A stretch of DNA of 64,000 nt from the NCBI RefSeq assembly GCF_013778305.1, contig NZ_JACEIC010000001.1, positions 248,001-312,000 on the forward strand, in the 5' to 3' direction. A program made the translations under genes and the position numbers. Origin of the DNA: Nocardioides agri (GTDB lineage Bacteria > Actinomycetota > Actinomycetes > Propionibacteriales > Nocardioidaceae). The notes below the pieces were generated by a model that was given only the letters and a program-made list of their open reading frames with translations, was not told the DNA's origin and did not search any database. Shown here piece by piece: positions 1 to 10,200 of the stretch (the first letter of the stretch is position 1; every line of letters starts with the position of its first letter).

Positions 1-788
1 GGGTCGCGCCAGAGCTCGGCCAGTGCCCGGCCGAGCTGGGAGACGGTCGGCCCGCTGTTGCGGCCGTTCACGTTCTCCGCGAGCGGTGCGTCCAGGAAGT
101 CCAGCACGTCCACGTCGACGTGCACGAGGAACGGTTCGGCGGCCAGACCCGCGCGGGCGGTGGCCGCGGCGGCCGGCGGGTCGGCCACCAGCGCCGCCTG
201 TGTCACGACGGTGAGGTCGAGCTCGCGCGCACGGTCGCGCTCCCACGCGGTGGTCGCCGCCAGGTCCACGCCCAGGTAGCTGAGACGGCCGGGGCGCAGC
301 AGGGGGCGCGGGCCAACGGCCCCGACCAGCTCGGGAGCCGCCCCGTCGAGGTCCAGGGCGTGCGCCATCCCCATCCAGCTGAGCGAGCCCTCGGTGGTCG
401 AGATGGGCGTGTTGAGGTCGAGGTGCCGGTCGACGTAGACGAGCTGGGCGTCGGTGCCGGCCCGGGCGGCCGCGGCGCAGGTCCCGAGGGCGACCGTGCA
501 GCTGCCGCCGAGGACGAGGAGCAGCTCGTCCGGCGCCATCAGGGCGTGTGCCGCGTCAGCGAGCTCCCGGAGGCCAGCGATCTCGTCGTCGAGGTTCTGA
601 GCGTACGGACGTTCGCGGTCGGGCCGCCAGCGGCGTACGGCGAGGTCGCCGGCGTCCTTCACCTCGTGTCCCGCGGCGTGGAGCGCGCCGACCAGGCCGG
701 CCTCGCGCAGCGCCGTCGGTGCCTGCTCGACACCCACGCAGTAGGCGGCAGCGCTGCTGGGGTAGCCCAGGACGTTGATCGTCGCCAT
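1..788 (-). CDS. Arginase/agmatinase-family protein, 3' end outside window
   Basis: Ureohydrolase-fold protein read on the minus strand from ATG at 788; 262 codons are visible and the stop lies beyond base 1. Family metal-site motifs appear in order: GGSCT (the usual GGDHS position), DRHLDLNTP (usual DAHxDxN) and HVDVDVLDF (usual xDxDxxDP). The Asp/His/Asp of the second motif and both Asp of the third are kept, but the His of the first motif is Cys, so one Mn ligand is altered. Arginase, agmatinase and formimidoglutamase cannot be told apart from this, and substrate use may be unusual. It diverges from hisI with only 37 bases between start codons. Family assignment is firm; the substrate is not. 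Confidence 0.82.
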   Translation of the reverse strand, partial: MATINVLGYPSSAAAYCVGVEQAPTALREAGLVGALHAAGHEVKDAGDLAVRRWRPDRERPYAQNLDDEIAGLRELADAAHALMAPDELLLVLGGSCTVALGTCAAAARAGTDAQLVYVDRHLDLNTPISTTEGSLSWMGMAHALDLDGAAPELVGAVGPRPLLRPGRLSYLGVDLAATTAWERDRARELDLTVVTQAALVADPPAAAATARAGLAAEPFLVHVDVDVLDFLDAPLAENVNGRNSGPTVSQLGRALAELWRD

Positions 789-813
789 GGCACCCAGTGT
801 GCAGGGGCCCTGG

Positions 814-819
814 GATACT
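814..819 (+). promoter_or_regulatory. -10 box of leaderless hisI transcript
   Basis: GATACT lies six bases before the GTG at 826, so transcription would begin at or very near the start codon. No clear -35 is visible. Confidence 0.5.
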
Positions 820-825
820 AGACCC

Positions 826-1176
826 GTGACCACGCTCGACCCCGCCATCGCCGAGAAGCTGAAGCGCACCGCCGAGGGGCTGGTGCCTGCGGTGGTCCAG
901 CAGCACGACACCGGTGAGGTGCTGATGCTCGGCTGGATGGACGACGAGGCGCTGGCCCGCACGCTGGCCACGGGCCGGGCGACGTACTGGAGCCGCTCGC
1001 GCGGGGAGTACTGGGTCAAGGGCGAGACGTCGGGCCACCACCAGCACGTCAAGGAGGTGCGCCTCGACTGCGACGGCGACACCCTGCTCGTCAAGGTCGA
1101 CCAGGTCGGCGTCGCGTGCCACACCGGCGACCGCACCTGCTTCGACGCGGCCCTGCTGAGCGGCGACGATGGCTGA
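826..1176 (+). CDS. hisI: Phosphoribosyl-AMP cyclohydrolase HisI
   Basis: Cytosolic enzyme of histidine synthesis that opens the purine ring of phosphoribosyl-AMP. It has 116 residues, the normal size for the stand-alone HisI domain. The metal-binding stretch DCDGD followed by [10 protein letters not shown] near the C-terminus is the family signature; the fused HisE domain is absent. GTG at 826 is chosen because a GATACT box sits six bases upstream (leaderless start); an in-frame ATG at 775 would start before that promoter. The last 8 bases overlap the next gene, indicating a co-transcribed pair. Confidence 0.95.
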   Translation: MTTLDPAIAEKLKRTAEGLVPAVVQQHDTGEVLMLGWMDDEALARTLATGRATYWSRSRGEYWVKGETSGHHQHVKEVRLDCDGDTLLVKVDQVGVACHTGDRTCFDAALLSGDDG

Positions 1177-1756
1177 ACAGCAGAAGAGCAGGCGACGGAC
1201 GTTCGGCCCGGTCGTCCTGCTCGGCCTCGCGGCCGGCGGCCTGACGGCGATCGCCGGCAGCCAGCAGGTCGTCGACGGCGAGGGCAGCGCGCGCACGGCC
1301 AACAGCGGGCTCGCGCTGACGTTCAAGGGCGACCTGCCGCTCGTGACCGCTCTGGGGCTGGTGGCGCTCGCCTGCTGGGGCGTGCTGCTCGTGACCCGCG
1401 GCAAGGTACGGCGGGGCGTCGCCGCACTCGGCACCGTGGCGGCCGCCGGCGCGCTCGTGGCGACACTGGCGGCCTACCCCCAAGTGACCGACGACCTGCG
1501 CGCCGAGCTCGCCCAGATCGGCATCACCGACCCCGACCTCCACCACACCGCGTGGTACTGGCTGGCGGTGGCCGGCGCCGCGCTCGCCGTCGTCGCTGGC
1601 GTGCTCGCCGTGCGCTGGGCGCCGCAGTGGCCGGAGATGGGCAGCCGCTACGACGCACCGACGGCGCCGACCGCACCGGCGGCCGCGCCGACCGAGGAGC
1701 AGAGCAGCCTCGACCTCTGGAAGGCGCTGGACGAGGGCCGCGACCCCACCGCATAG
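1169..1756 (+). CDS. Trp biosynthesis-associated membrane protein (TIGR02234 type)
   Basis: A 195-residue protein with four predicted membrane helices (roughly residues 10-32, 53-72, 80-98 and 128-150), ending in an Ala/Pro-rich cytoplasmic tail. Its place between hisI and trpC is typical of the actinobacterial family annotated as tryptophan-associated membrane protein; the molecular role is unknown. The ATG overlaps the hisI stop by 8 bases, so translation is coupled. In many actinobacteria trpE sits immediately upstream of this gene; here hisI does. Confidence 0.8.
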   Translation: MAEQQKSRRRTFGPVVLLGLAAGGLTAIAGSQQVVDGEGSARTANSGLALTFKGDLPLVTALGLVALACWGVLLVTRGKVRRGVAALGTVAAAGALVATLAAYPQVTDDLRAELAQIGITDPDLHHTAWYWLAVAGAALAVVAGVLAVRWAPQWPEMGSRYDAPTAPTAPAAAPTEEQSSLDLWKALDEGRDPTA

Positions 1757-1759
1757 AAT
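1754..1759 (+). promoter_or_regulatory. Possible -10 box for the HGxxPAAW gene
   Basis: TAGAAT overlaps the stop codon of the preceding gene, 41 bases before the next ATG, which has its own GAGGAG ribosome site. Confidence 0.3.
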
Positions 1760-1800
1760 GCCGCCAGCGTCATCCGATCGAGTGCTCGAGGAGCCCCCGC

Positions 1801-1992
1801 ATGTCTGCAAACCACGGCAACACCCCCGCTGCCTGGACGGCCGTCTCGGTCGCCATGCTCGGCTTCGTCGTGGGAGCGGTCGGCCTGATGCTGGAGCCGG
1901 TCAACTGGGTCGTCTTCTGGGTCGGCGTCGCGCTTGGCGTGGGCTCGTTCGTGCTGTTCCTGGTGATGGCGAAGCTTGGTTTCCACGAGTAG
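1801..1992 (+). CDS. Small HGxxPAAW-family membrane protein
   Basis: A 63-residue protein carrying the signature HGNTPAAW at residues 5-12, followed by two hydrophobic helices (about 14-31 and 36-56) and a short charged end. Such proteins are a recurrent actinobacterial family beside trp genes; the function is unknown. Start ATG with GAGGAG about ten bases upstream. A TAGAAT box at 1754 may give it its own promoter besides read-through from hisI. Confidence 0.8.
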   Translation: MSANHGNTPAAWTAVSVAMLGFVVGAVGLMLEPVNWVVFWVGVALGVGSFVLFLVMAKLGFHE

Positions 1993-2422
1993 TCCAGCCA
2001 CTGCCAGTGCGGCTCCCACCGCCTCGCGGTGGGAGCGGGTGCGTACGCCGGCGCTCGTGATCGGCGGCCTGGCCGCCCTCACCCTCGCCCTGCACCTGCG
2101 CGACCCGCACCAGCACGCGTCGTGGGGGCTGTGCCCGAGCGCGGCCCTCGGCGTCTACTGCCCCGGGTGCGGCGGCCTGCGGGCGGTCAACGACCTCACC
2201 CACGGCGACGTCGGCGCGGCCGCATCGAGCAACCTGCTGCTCGTCGTCCTGATGCCCGCGCTCGTGGCGCTGCTCGCGCTCTGGGCGGCCGACCGCTGGC
2301 GCGGGCGGACCCGAAGCATCGACGGACCCCGAGCCCGAGCAGTGCTCATCGGGCTCGGCGTCGTCGCTGCGGCCTTCACCGTGCTGCGCAACCTGCCGGC
2401 AGGGGCCTGGCTCGCCCCCTGA
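1976..2422 (+). CDS. DUF2752 membrane protein
   Basis: A 148-residue protein with the DUF2752 signature YCPGCGGLRA near residue 62 and helices at about 26-41, 85-105 and 125-142. It has no known function. The start is uncertain: TTG at 1976 overlaps the previous gene by 17 bases, while GTG at 2039 would put the start just after an 11-bp hairpin (2012-2036). With the TTG start this hairpin would lie inside the coding sequence. The Ser/Ala/Thr-rich first 20 residues look like an ordinary N-terminus, so the longer form is given. The gene ends four bases from the stop of a convergent gene. Confidence 0.75.
   Translation: MVSTSSPATASAAPTASRWERVRTPALVIGGLAALTLALHLRDPHQHASWGLCPSAALGVYCPGCGGLRAVNDLTHGDVGAAASSNLLLVVLMPALVALLALWAADRWRGRTRSIDGPRARAVLIGLGVVAAAFTVLRNLPAGAWLAP
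2012..2036. repeat. 11-bp perfect hairpin
   Basis: GCTCCCACCGC (2012-2022) and its complement (2026-2036) are separated by CTC. There is no U-rich tail, so it is not a clean terminator. It bears on which DUF2752 start is used. Confidence 0.5.
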
Positions 2423-2426
2423 CCGG

Positions 2427-2741
2427 TCAGGTGGCGTAGACCAGGATGTTGATCAGGATGCCGACCACCGACAGCGCGGTGCCGATGATGCCGCAGATGT
2501 AGCCGGCGTTGACCTGGCCGCGGCCACCGAACTGGGTGGGGTTCGCGTCGATCTCGCTGAGCGCCGACCGGCCCATGATGATGGCCGGGATGCCGGTGAA
2601 GAGTCCGCAGCACACGATGCTCAGGATGCCGAGCACCAGGATCAGGGTCGCGCGCGGGTGGTTGGCGGGGGGCATTCCGCCGTACGGCGGCTGCGGCGCG
2701 CCGTACTGCGGCGGCGGGGGAGGCGGGTCGGAGTAGCTCAC
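2427..2741 (-). CDS. DUF4190-like proline-rich two-helix membrane protein
   Basis: A 104-residue protein with a Pro/Gly/Tyr-rich cytoplasmic N-terminus (about residues 5-27), a first helix with a Cys-Cys pair, the connecting motif GRSALSEID, and a second helix at the C-terminus. This layout is common in actinobacterial DUF4190/CD225-like proteins of unknown function. GTG start at 2741 with GGAGA six bases upstream. Transcribed against the trp cluster; its stop is four bases from that of DUF2752. Confidence 0.75.
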   Translation of the reverse strand: MSYSDPPPPPPQYGAPQPPYGGMPPANHPRATLILVLGILSIVCCGLFTGIPAIIMGRSALSEIDANPTQFGGRGQVNAGYICGIIGTALSVVGILINILVYAT

Positions 2742-2834
2742 GGTGTCTCCTTCGTCGGCCGGTCCGTCTGCCGGCTCTGTCCAGCGGACACTACCCAGCG
2801 ACGGCCGCCTCACTCCGCGTGAAACACTGGGGAC

Positions 2835-3617
2835 ATGTCCGTGCTCGACGAGATCGTGGCCGGCGTACGTGCCGACCTCGCCGAGCGGGAGGCCGTGACG
2901 AGCCTGGCCGACCTGCGTGCTGCCCTCGCCGACGTCGACCCGCCGCGCGACCCGATGCCGCACTTCCGCGCGCCCGGCTCGAGCGTGATCGCCGAGGTGA
3001 AGCGGCGCAGCCCCAGCAAGGGCGACCTCGCCGACATCCCCGACCCCGCGCAGCTGGCGCAGCGGTACGCCGCCGGCGGGGCCGCCGCGATCAGCGTGCT
3101 CACCGAGCAGCGCCGCTTCGGCGGCAGCCTCGACGACCTGCGCGCCGTCCGCGCCGCGGTCGACACCCCGGTCCTGCGCAAGGACTTCATCGTCACCAGC
3201 TACCAGCTGGTCGAGGCCCGGGCCGCTGGCGCCGACCTCGCGCTGCTGATCGTCGCCGCGCTCGACGACGACGCGCTGCGCCGCCTGCACGACGAGGCCC
3301 GCGAGCTGGGCCTGACCGTGCTGGTCGAGGTGCACGACGAGGCCGAGACCGAGCGCGCGGTGGCGCTCGGAGCCGAGCTCGTCGGCGTCAACGCGCGCAA
3401 CCTCAAGACACTGGAGATCCACGCCGACACGTTCGGCCGGCTGGCGCCGCTGGTCCCAGACGACCGGGTGCTGGTCGCCGAGAGCGGGATCTTCGGGCCC
3501 GCCGACGTGAAGCGGTTCGTCTCCGAGGGGGCCCGCGCGGTGCTCGTCGGTGAGGCACTGGTCAAGGACGGCGACCCCGAGGCCGCCGTCGCAGCGATGA
3601 CAGGAGTTGAGGCATGA
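2835..3617 (+). CDS. trpC: Indole-3-glycerol-phosphate synthase TrpC
   Basis: TIM-barrel enzyme closing the indole ring from carboxyphenylaminodeoxyribulose phosphate. It has 260 residues, full length. Signature segments in order: [12 protein letters not shown] near residue 51, [17 protein letters not shown], the catalytic-strand segment [20 protein letters not shown] and VGEALV. It opens trpCBA; its TGA overlaps the trpB ATG (ATGA). The ATG at 2835 follows GGGGAC closely, and AACACT six bases before the ATG could equally make it leaderless. Confidence 0.97.
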   Translation: MSVLDEIVAGVRADLAEREAVTSLADLRAALADVDPPRDPMPHFRAPGSSVIAEVKRRSPSKGDLADIPDPAQLAQRYAAGGAAAISVLTEQRRFGGSLDDLRAVRAAVDTPVLRKDFIVTSYQLVEARAAGADLALLIVAALDDDALRRLHDEARELGLTVLVEVHDEAETERAVALGAELVGVNARNLKTLEIHADTFGRLAPLVPDDRVLVAESGIFGPADVKRFVSEGARAVLVGEALVKDGDPEAAVAAMTGVEA

Positions 3618-4837
3618 CCACGGCATCGTCCAGCTTTGGGGCCGACGAGCGGGGGTGGTTCGGTGACTTCGGCGGGCGGTTCATGCCCGAGGCCCTGGTC
3701 GCCGCGCTGGACGAGCTCACGGTCGCCTGGCAGGAGGCGATGGCCGACCCGAGGTTCGTCGCCGACTTCGAGCAGATCCTGCGCGAGTACGCCGGCGTGC
3801 CCAGCCCGCTCTACCACGCCGAGCGGCTCAGCCAGCGGGCCGGCGCCCGCATCCTGCTCAAGCGCGAGGACCTGAACCACACCGGCGCGCACAAGATCCG
3901 CAACGTGCTCGGCCAGGCGCTGCTCACCAAGCGGATGGGCAAGTCGCGGGTGATCGCGGAGACCGGCGCCGGTCAGCACGGTGTCGCGAGCGCCACCGCC
4001 GCGGCGTACTTCGGGCTCGACTGCACGGTCTACATGGGCTCGGTCGACACCAAGCGCCAAGCGCTCAACGTCGCCCGGATGAACCTCCTCGGCGCCAAGG
4101 TCGTCGCGGTCGACTCCGGCAGCGCGACGCTCAAGGACGCCATCAACGAGGCGCTCCGCGACTGGGTCGCGAGCGTCGACCACACGGCGTACCTCTTCGG
4201 CACGGCCGCCGGGCCGCACCCCTTCCCGAGCATGGTCCGCGAGTTCTGCCGCGGCATCGGCGACGAGGCGCGCGCCCAGTGCCTCGAGCAGTACGGCGTC
4301 GTGCCCGACGCCATCGCGGCCTGCGTCGGCGGTGGCTCCAACGCGATCGGGCTGTTCACCGCGTTCCTCGACGACGAGGCCGTGGACATCTACGGCTTCG
4401 AGGCCGGGGGAGAGGGCTACGACACCGGCCGGCACGCCGCCACCATCCACGCCGGCGAGCGCGGGGTGCTGCACGGCGCCCGCACGTTCGTGCTCCAGGA
4501 CGAGGACGGCCAGACCACGGAGTCCCACTCGATCTCGGCCGGCCTCGACTATCCCGGCGTCGGGCCGCAGCACGCGCACCTCGCGGACGTGCAGCGCGCG
4601 ACGTACCTCCCGGTCACCGACGCGGAGGCGATGGACGCGATGGCGCTGCTGGCCCGCACCGAGGGGATCATCCCGGCGATCGAGTCCGCGCACGCCCTCG
4701 CCGGAGCGCTGCGGCTCGCGGAGGAGCGCCCGGGGCAGACCATCCTGGTCAACCTCTCCGGTCGCGGCGACAAGGACATGGGCACGGCGCTCGAGTACTT
4801 CAAGCTCGGCAGCCCCGACGAGGAGACCGGTTCGTGA
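3614..4837 (+). CDS. trpB: Tryptophan synthase beta subunit TrpB
   Basis: PLP enzyme joining indole to serine, the partner of TrpA in the alpha2-beta2 complex. 407 residues. The PLP lysine is Lys94 in HTGAHKIRN; other signatures are [10 protein letters not shown], the phosphate-binding GGGSNAIG loop, and SGRGDKD near the C-terminus. It overlaps trpC by ATGA and trpA by GTGA, so the three genes are translationally coupled in stoichiometric order. Confidence 0.98.
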   Translation: MTTASSSFGADERGWFGDFGGRFMPEALVAALDELTVAWQEAMADPRFVADFEQILREYAGVPSPLYHAERLSQRAGARILLKREDLNHTGAHKIRNVLGQALLTKRMGKSRVIAETGAGQHGVASATAAAYFGLDCTVYMGSVDTKRQALNVARMNLLGAKVVAVDSGSATLKDAINEALRDWVASVDHTAYLFGTAAGPHPFPSMVREFCRGIGDEARAQCLEQYGVVPDAIAACVGGGSNAIGLFTAFLDDEAVDIYGFEAGGEGYDTGRHAATIHAGERGVLHGARTFVLQDEDGQTTESHSISAGLDYPGVGPQHAHLADVQRATYLPVTDAEAMDAMALLARTEGIIPAIESAHALAGALRLAEERPGQTILVNLSGRGDKDMGTALEYFKLGSPDEETGS

Positions 4838-5613
4838 GCACCACCAGCACCGCCTTCGCGACGGCGAAGGCGGAGGGCCGCGCCGCGCTGGTCGGCTACC
4901 TGCCGGCCGGCTTCCCCGACGTCGAGGGATCGATCCAGGCCCTCACGGCGATGGTCGCGGCCGGGTGCGACGTGATCGAGGTCGGCCTGCCCTACAGCGA
5001 TCCGATCATGGACGGCCCGATCATCCAGTCGGCGGTCCAGCAGGCCCTCGACGCCGGCTTCCGCCTCGACGACGTCTTCCGGGTGGTGGAGGCCGTCGCC
5101 GCGACCGGCACCCCCACGCTGGTGATGACGAGCTGGAACCCCGTGGAGAGGCGTGGTGTCGAGCGCTTCGCGCAGCAGCTGCACGACGCCGGCGGGGCGG
5201 GGCTGATCACTCCCGACATCACGCCCGACGTCGCCCAGGACTGGATCGCCGCCGCCGACGCCCACGACCTCGACAAGGTGTTCCTGGTCGCCCCGTCGAG
5301 CACCGACGAGCGGATCGCGATGACGACCAGCAGCTGCCGGGGCTTCGTCTACGCCACCGGCATCATGGGCGTGACCGGCACCACGCAGGCGACCGCGGAG
5401 GGGGTGGCTCCCCTGATCGCCCGGACGAAGGCCACCACCCAGCTCCCCGTCGGCGTCGGCGTCGGCGTGAGCACCGGTGCCCAGGCGGCCGCCCTGTCGG
5501 CGTACGCCGACGGCGTGATCGTCGGCTCGGCGTTCGTCCGGGCGCTGCCCGACGGATTGCCCGCGCTGGCGGCGCTGACCGAGGAGCTCGCCCAGGGTGT
5601 CCGGCGTGCGTAG
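4834..5613 (+). CDS. trpA: Tryptophan synthase alpha subunit TrpA
   Basis: Cleaves indole-3-glycerol phosphate to indole, which is channelled to TrpB. 259 residues. Catalytic Glu49 and Asp60 fall at the classical positions within [14 protein letters not shown]; the phosphate-site segments [11 protein letters not shown] and GVGVS follow. GTG start overlaps the trpB TGA with AGGAGA eight bases upstream. The 3' end overlaps the start of the following sco1-like gene by 17 bases. Confidence 0.98.
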   Translation: MSTTSTAFATAKAEGRAALVGYLPAGFPDVEGSIQALTAMVAAGCDVIEVGLPYSDPIMDGPIIQSAVQQALDAGFRLDDVFRVVEAVAATGTPTLVMTSWNPVERRGVERFAQQLHDAGGAGLITPDITPDVAQDWIAAADAHDLDKVFLVAPSSTDERIAMTTSSCRGFVYATGIMGVTGTTQATAEGVAPLIARTKATTQLPVGVGVGVSTGAQAAALSAYADGVIVGSAFVRALPDGLPALAALTEELAQGVRRA

Positions 5614-6202
5614 GGCGGCCGCCACCGTCGCCGCCCTGCTCCTGACGCTCACCGCCTGCGGCGGTGACGACAGCGCCGGCGGCGAGCTGTCCGGCACCGA
5701 GCTCGACCCGCCGTTCGAGGTGTCCTCGACGCCGCTGGTCGACACCGACGGCGCGCCGTACTCGCTCACCGAGGACACCGACAAGGACCTCACGTTGGTC
5801 TTCTTCGGCTACATCCACTGCCCGGACATCTGCCAGACCGTGATGGCGAGCCTGGCCACCGCGATGACCCGGCTCGACGAGCGTGACCGCGAGCGTGTCG
5901 ACGTCGTCTACGTGACGACCGACCCGGCCCGGGACACCGGCCCGGCGATCAAGGAGTACCTCGACCACCTCGACCCGGAGTTCGTCGGCCTGACCGGCGA
6001 CCTGGACACCATCGTCGACGTCGCGAAGCCGCTCGGCGTCGGCATCACCCAGGGCGAGAAGCTCCCGTCGGGCGGCTACGACGTCACCCACGGCACGACG
6101 ATCACCGGGATCGACGCCGACGACCAGGGCACGATCTACTGGGGCGAGGACACCTCGTCCGCCGACTTCGCCGCCGACATCCACACGCTGCTCAACGACT
6201 GA
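5597..6202 (+). CDS. Sco1/SenC-type copper chaperone lipoprotein
   Basis: A 201-residue thioredoxin-fold protein thought to deliver copper to the CuA site of cytochrome c oxidase on the outer face of the membrane. It has an N-terminal lipoprotein signal ending in the lipobox LTAC with Cys21, the copper-binding CxxxC pair Cys75 and Cys79 (HCPDIC), and the conserved His in DVTHGTTI. GTG at 5597 is inside trpA; GTG at 5606 is an alternative giving a three-residue shorter signal. The next gene, lgt, encodes the enzyme that would lipidate Cys21. Confidence 0.92.
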   Translation: MSGVRRAAATVAALLLTLTACGGDDSAGGELSGTELDPPFEVSSTPLVDTDGAPYSLTEDTDKDLTLVFFGYIHCPDICQTVMASLATAMTRLDERDRERVDVVYVTTDPARDTGPAIKEYLDHLDPEFVGLTGDLDTIVDVAKPLGVGITQGEKLPSGGYDVTHGTTITGIDADDQGTIYWGEDTSSADFAADIHTLLND

Positions 6203-6220
6203 CCCGATGACAGAGGGCCC

Positions 6221-7108
6221 ATGCTGCTGACCGCACTCTCGATCCCCAGCCCCTCGGCCGGGACCTGGTCCCTCGGGCCGCTGCCGATCCGGGGCTACGC
6301 GCTCGCGATCATCCTCGGCATCGTCGCGGCCATCTGGATCGGCGAGCGTCGCTGGGTGGCCCGCGGCGGCACGCCCGGGGACGTCCAGGACATCGCGATC
6401 TGGGCGGTGCCCTTCGGCCTCGTCGGCGGCCGGCTCTACCACGTGCTCACCGACAGCCAGCTCTACTTCGGAGCGGGGGAGCACCCGATCGAGGCGCTCT
6501 ACGTGTGGCGCGGCGGCCTCGGCGTCTGGGGAGCGATCGGTCTCGGCGCCGTGGGTGCGGTCATCGGCGCCAAGCGCAAGGGCATCAGGCTCCTCCCGGT
6601 GCTCGACGCGCTCGCTCCCGGCGTGCTGGTCGCGCAGGCGATCGGGCGCTGGGGCAACTGGTTCAACCAGGAGCTCTTCGGCAAGCCGACCGACCTGCCC
6701 TGGGGGCTCGAGATCGACCCCGAGCACCGCCCGCTCGGGTACGCCGACCAGGCGACGTTCCACCCGACGTTCCTCTACGAGAGCCTGTGGTGCCTGGCCG
6801 GGTTCGCGGTGCTCGTGTGGGCCGACCGCCGGTTCCGGCTCGGCCACGGCCGCGTGGTCGCCCTCTACATCATGATCTACACGCTGGGTCGGGGCTGGAT
6901 CGAGATGCTGCGCATCGACAGCGTGGAGCTCTCCGACGTCGGCGGGCTCCGCTTCAACGTCTGGACCTCGATCGTCCTGTTCGTCGGTGCGCTCGTCTGG
7001 TTCGTGGTCAGCGCGAGGATGCAGCCCGGCCGGGAGGAGCGCGTGTACAACACCACACCCGAGGACGTGTCCGCCGCCGAAACAGACGCGACGGAGACCG
7101 GCGCGTAG
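6221..7108 (+). CDS. lgt: Prolipoprotein diacylglyceryl transferase Lgt
   Basis: Integral membrane enzyme that transfers diacylglyceryl from phosphatidylglycerol to the lipobox cysteine. 295 residues, about seven helices. Signatures: PIRGYAL near the N-terminus, GGRLYHV, the Lgt signature IGRWGNWFNQELFG and the HPTFLYES segment. ATG at 6221 lies 18 bases after the sco1-like stop with GAGGG upstream, so it is very probably in the trp-sco1 transcript. The charged C-terminal tail (about residues 262-295) is typical of actinobacterial Lgt. Confidence 0.96.
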   Translation: MLLTALSIPSPSAGTWSLGPLPIRGYALAIILGIVAAIWIGERRWVARGGTPGDVQDIAIWAVPFGLVGGRLYHVLTDSQLYFGAGEHPIEALYVWRGGLGVWGAIGLGAVGAVIGAKRKGIRLLPVLDALAPGVLVAQAIGRWGNWFNQELFGKPTDLPWGLEIDPEHRPLGYADQATFHPTFLYESLWCLAGFAVLVWADRRFRLGHGRVVALYIMIYTLGRGWIEMLRIDSVELSDVGGLRFNVWTSIVLFVGALVWFVVSARMQPGREERVYNTTPEDVSAAETDATETGA

Positions 7109-7112
7109 GTGT

Positions 7113-7228
7113 TAGCCTGTTCCCTCCGCTAGGGCCAATGTCGTCCCCTGCCTGCACAGCTGATCCGCCTGCGCCGGCCCGACAATGTCGTGGGGCCGAG
7201 CGGCGCTGAGACGACGGGAGAATGCCCG
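7113..7228 (+). promoter_or_regulatory. gltB promoter and structured leader
   Basis: A TAGCCT -10 box at 7113-7118 precedes about 100 bases of leader. The leader holds a repeat of AATGTCGT (7137 and 7184) and two alternative pairings of GGCCC at 7176: with GGGCC at 7132 or with GGGCC at 7193. GGGAGA at 7215 is the ribosome site for the GTG at 7229. Confidence 0.4.
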
Positions 7229-10200
7229 GTGCCGTTCTCGCACGCATTCCCGCCGCCCCAAGGGCTCTACGACCCTCGCCACGAGCACGACGCGTGTGGC
7301 GTGGCCTTCGTCGCGACCCTGACTGGTGTGGCCAGTCACGACATCGTGAAGAAGGGCATCACCGCCCTCCGCAACCTCGACCACCGCGGAGCCGCGGGCG
7401 CCGAGCAGAACACCGGCGACGGCGCCGGCATCCTGCTCCAGGTCCCCGACGCCTTCCTGCGCGCGGTCACCCGGGAGGCCGGCTTCGAGCTGCCCCCGCA
7501 GCACGGGTACGCCGTCGGCACGGCGTTCCTGCCGGCGGACGCCGAGCAGGCCGGCAAGGCCAAGGCCCGGATCGAGGAGATCGCCGCCGAGGAGGGCCTG
7601 ACGGTCCTCGGCTGGCGCGACGTGCCGACCGACCCGGCCGAGCTGGGTGGCATGGCGCTCGGCGTGATGCCGTCGTTCGCCCAGCTCTTCGTCGCCGGCG
7701 CCGGGTCCCGGGTCACCGGGATGGCGCTGGAGCGGCTCGCGTTCTGCCTGCGCAAGCGCGCCGAGCACGAGGCCGACGTCTACTTCCCGTCGCTGTCGTC
7801 GCGCACCCTGATCTACAAGGGCATGCTCACGACCGACCAGCTCGACAAGTTCTTCCCCGACCTGCTCGACGAGCGGGTCACCTCCGCGCTGGCGGTCGTG
7901 CACTCGCGGTTCTCGACGAACACGTTCCCGAGCTGGCCGCTGGCCCACCCCTTCCGGTTCATCGCCCACAACGGCGAGATCAACACCGTGATGGGCAACC
8001 GCAACTGGATGCGTGCCCGCGAGGCGCTGCTCGCCTCCGACGTCATCCCCGGCGACCTGGAGCGGCTCTACCCGATCTGCACCCCCGGTGCCTCCGACTC
8101 CGCGTCGTTCGACGAGGTGCTCGAGCTGCTGCACATGGGCGGCCGCTCGCTGCCGCACTCCGTGCTGATGATGATCCCGGAGGCGTGGGAGAACCACGGC
8201 GAGATGGACGCCAAGCGGCGTGCCTTCTACAAGTTCCACTCCGCGCTGATGGAGCCGTGGGACGGCCCGGCCTGCGTCGTGTTCACCGACGGCTCGCAGA
8301 TCGGCGCGGTGCTCGACCGCAACGGCCTGCGCCCCTCGCGCTACTGGGTCACCGACGACGGCCTCGTCGTGCTGGCCTCCGAGGTCGGCGTGCTCGACAT
8401 CGACCCGGCGACCGTGGTCCGCAAGGGCCGGCTGCAGCCGGGCCGGATGTTCCTCGTCGACACCGACGAGCACCGGATCATCGAGGACGAGGAGGTCAAG
8501 TCCGAGCTCGCGGCGGAGCACCCCTACGACGAGTGGCTGCACGCCGGCCTGATCCACCTCGACGACGTGCCCGACCGTGAGCACATCGTGCACACGCACG
8601 CGTCGGTCACCCGCCGCCAGCAGGTCTTCGGCTACACCGAGGAGGAGCTGCGGATCATCCTCACGCCGATGGCCAACGGCGGCGCCGAGCCGCTCGGCTC
8701 GATGGGCACCGACACGCCGATCGCGGCGCTCAGCGAGAAGCCCCGGCTGCTCTTCGACTACTTCAGCCAGCTGTTCGCCCAGGTCACCAACCCGCCGCTC
8801 GACGCGATCCGCGAGGAGCTCGTGACCTCGCTGGCCGGCACCATCGGCCCCGAGGCCAACCTCCTCGAGCCGGCGCCGGCGTCCTGCCGCATGGTCCAGC
8901 TGCCGTTCCCGGTCATCTCCAACGACGACCTGGCCAAGATCCGGCACATCAACCGCGACGGCGACATGCCGGGGTTCATCACCCACGTCTCCCGGGGCCT
9001 CTACCCCGTCGACGGCGGGGGAGCGGCGATGGCCGAGCGGATCGACGAGATCTGCCAGGAGGTGTCCGCGGCGATCGCCGACGGCGCCCGGATCATCGTG
9101 CTGTCCGACCGCCACTCGACGGCCGACCAGGCCCCGATCCCGTCGCTGCTCCTGACCGGCGCCGTGCACCACCACCTCGTGCGCGAGAAGACCCGCACCC
9201 AGGTCGGGCTGCTGGTCGAGGCCGGCGACGTCCGCGAGGTGCACCACGTCGCCCTGCTCGTCGGTTACGGCGCGGCCGCGGTCAACCCCTACCTGGCGAT
9301 GGAGTCCGTCGAGGACCTCGCCCGCGAGGGCTACTACGTCGCGGTCGACGGCGAGACGGCGGTCAAGAACCTCGTCAAGGCGCTCGGCAAGGGCGTCCTC
9401 AAGGTGATGTCCAAGATGGGCGTCTCCACCGTCGCGTCCTACACGGGTGCCCAGATCTTCGAGGCGGTCGGGCTCTCCCAGGCGGTCGTCGACAAGTACT
9501 TCACCGGCACCACGTCCAAGCTCGGCGGCGTCGAGCTCGACGCGATCGCCGAGGAGGTCGCGCGCCGGCACGCCTCGGCGTACCCGCGCGGTGGCATCGC
9601 GCCCGCGCACCGCGAGCTCGAGATCGGCGGGGAGTACCAGTGGCGCCGCGAGGGCGAGCCGCACCTGTTCGACCCCGAGACGGTGTTCCGGCTGCAGCAC
9701 TCCACCCGCACCGGTCGCTACGACATCTTCAAGCAGTACACCTCGCGGGTCGACGAGCAGTCCGAGCGGCTGATGACGCTGCGCGGCCTCTTCCGGTTCA
9801 AGGACGCGGAGGGGACCGGCCGCCAGCCGGTCCCGATCGACGAGGTCGAGCCGGTGTCCGAGATCGTCAAGCGGTTCTCGACCGGCGCGATGTCCTACGG
9901 CTCCATCTCCAAGGAGGCGCACGAGACCCTCGCGATCGCGATGAACCGGCTGGGCGCGAAGTCCAACACCGGTGAGGGCGGCGAGGACCCCGACCGTCTC
10001 TACGACCCCGAGCGGCGCAGCTCGATCAAGCAGGTCGCCTCGGGCCGCTTCGGGGTCACCTCGGAGTACCTCACCAACGCCGACGACATCCAGATCAAGA
10101 TGGCGCAGGGCGCGAAGCCCGGCGAGGGCGGCCAGCTGCCCGGCAACAAGGTCTACCCGTGGGTGGCCAAGACCCGGCACTCGACGCCGGGTGTCGGCCT

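Noticed and set aside
2427..3626. A long minus-strand frame running through trpC into the DUF4190-like gene
   Set aside because: Only its last 104 codons resemble a real protein and have a GGAGA site; the rest is antisense to trpC.
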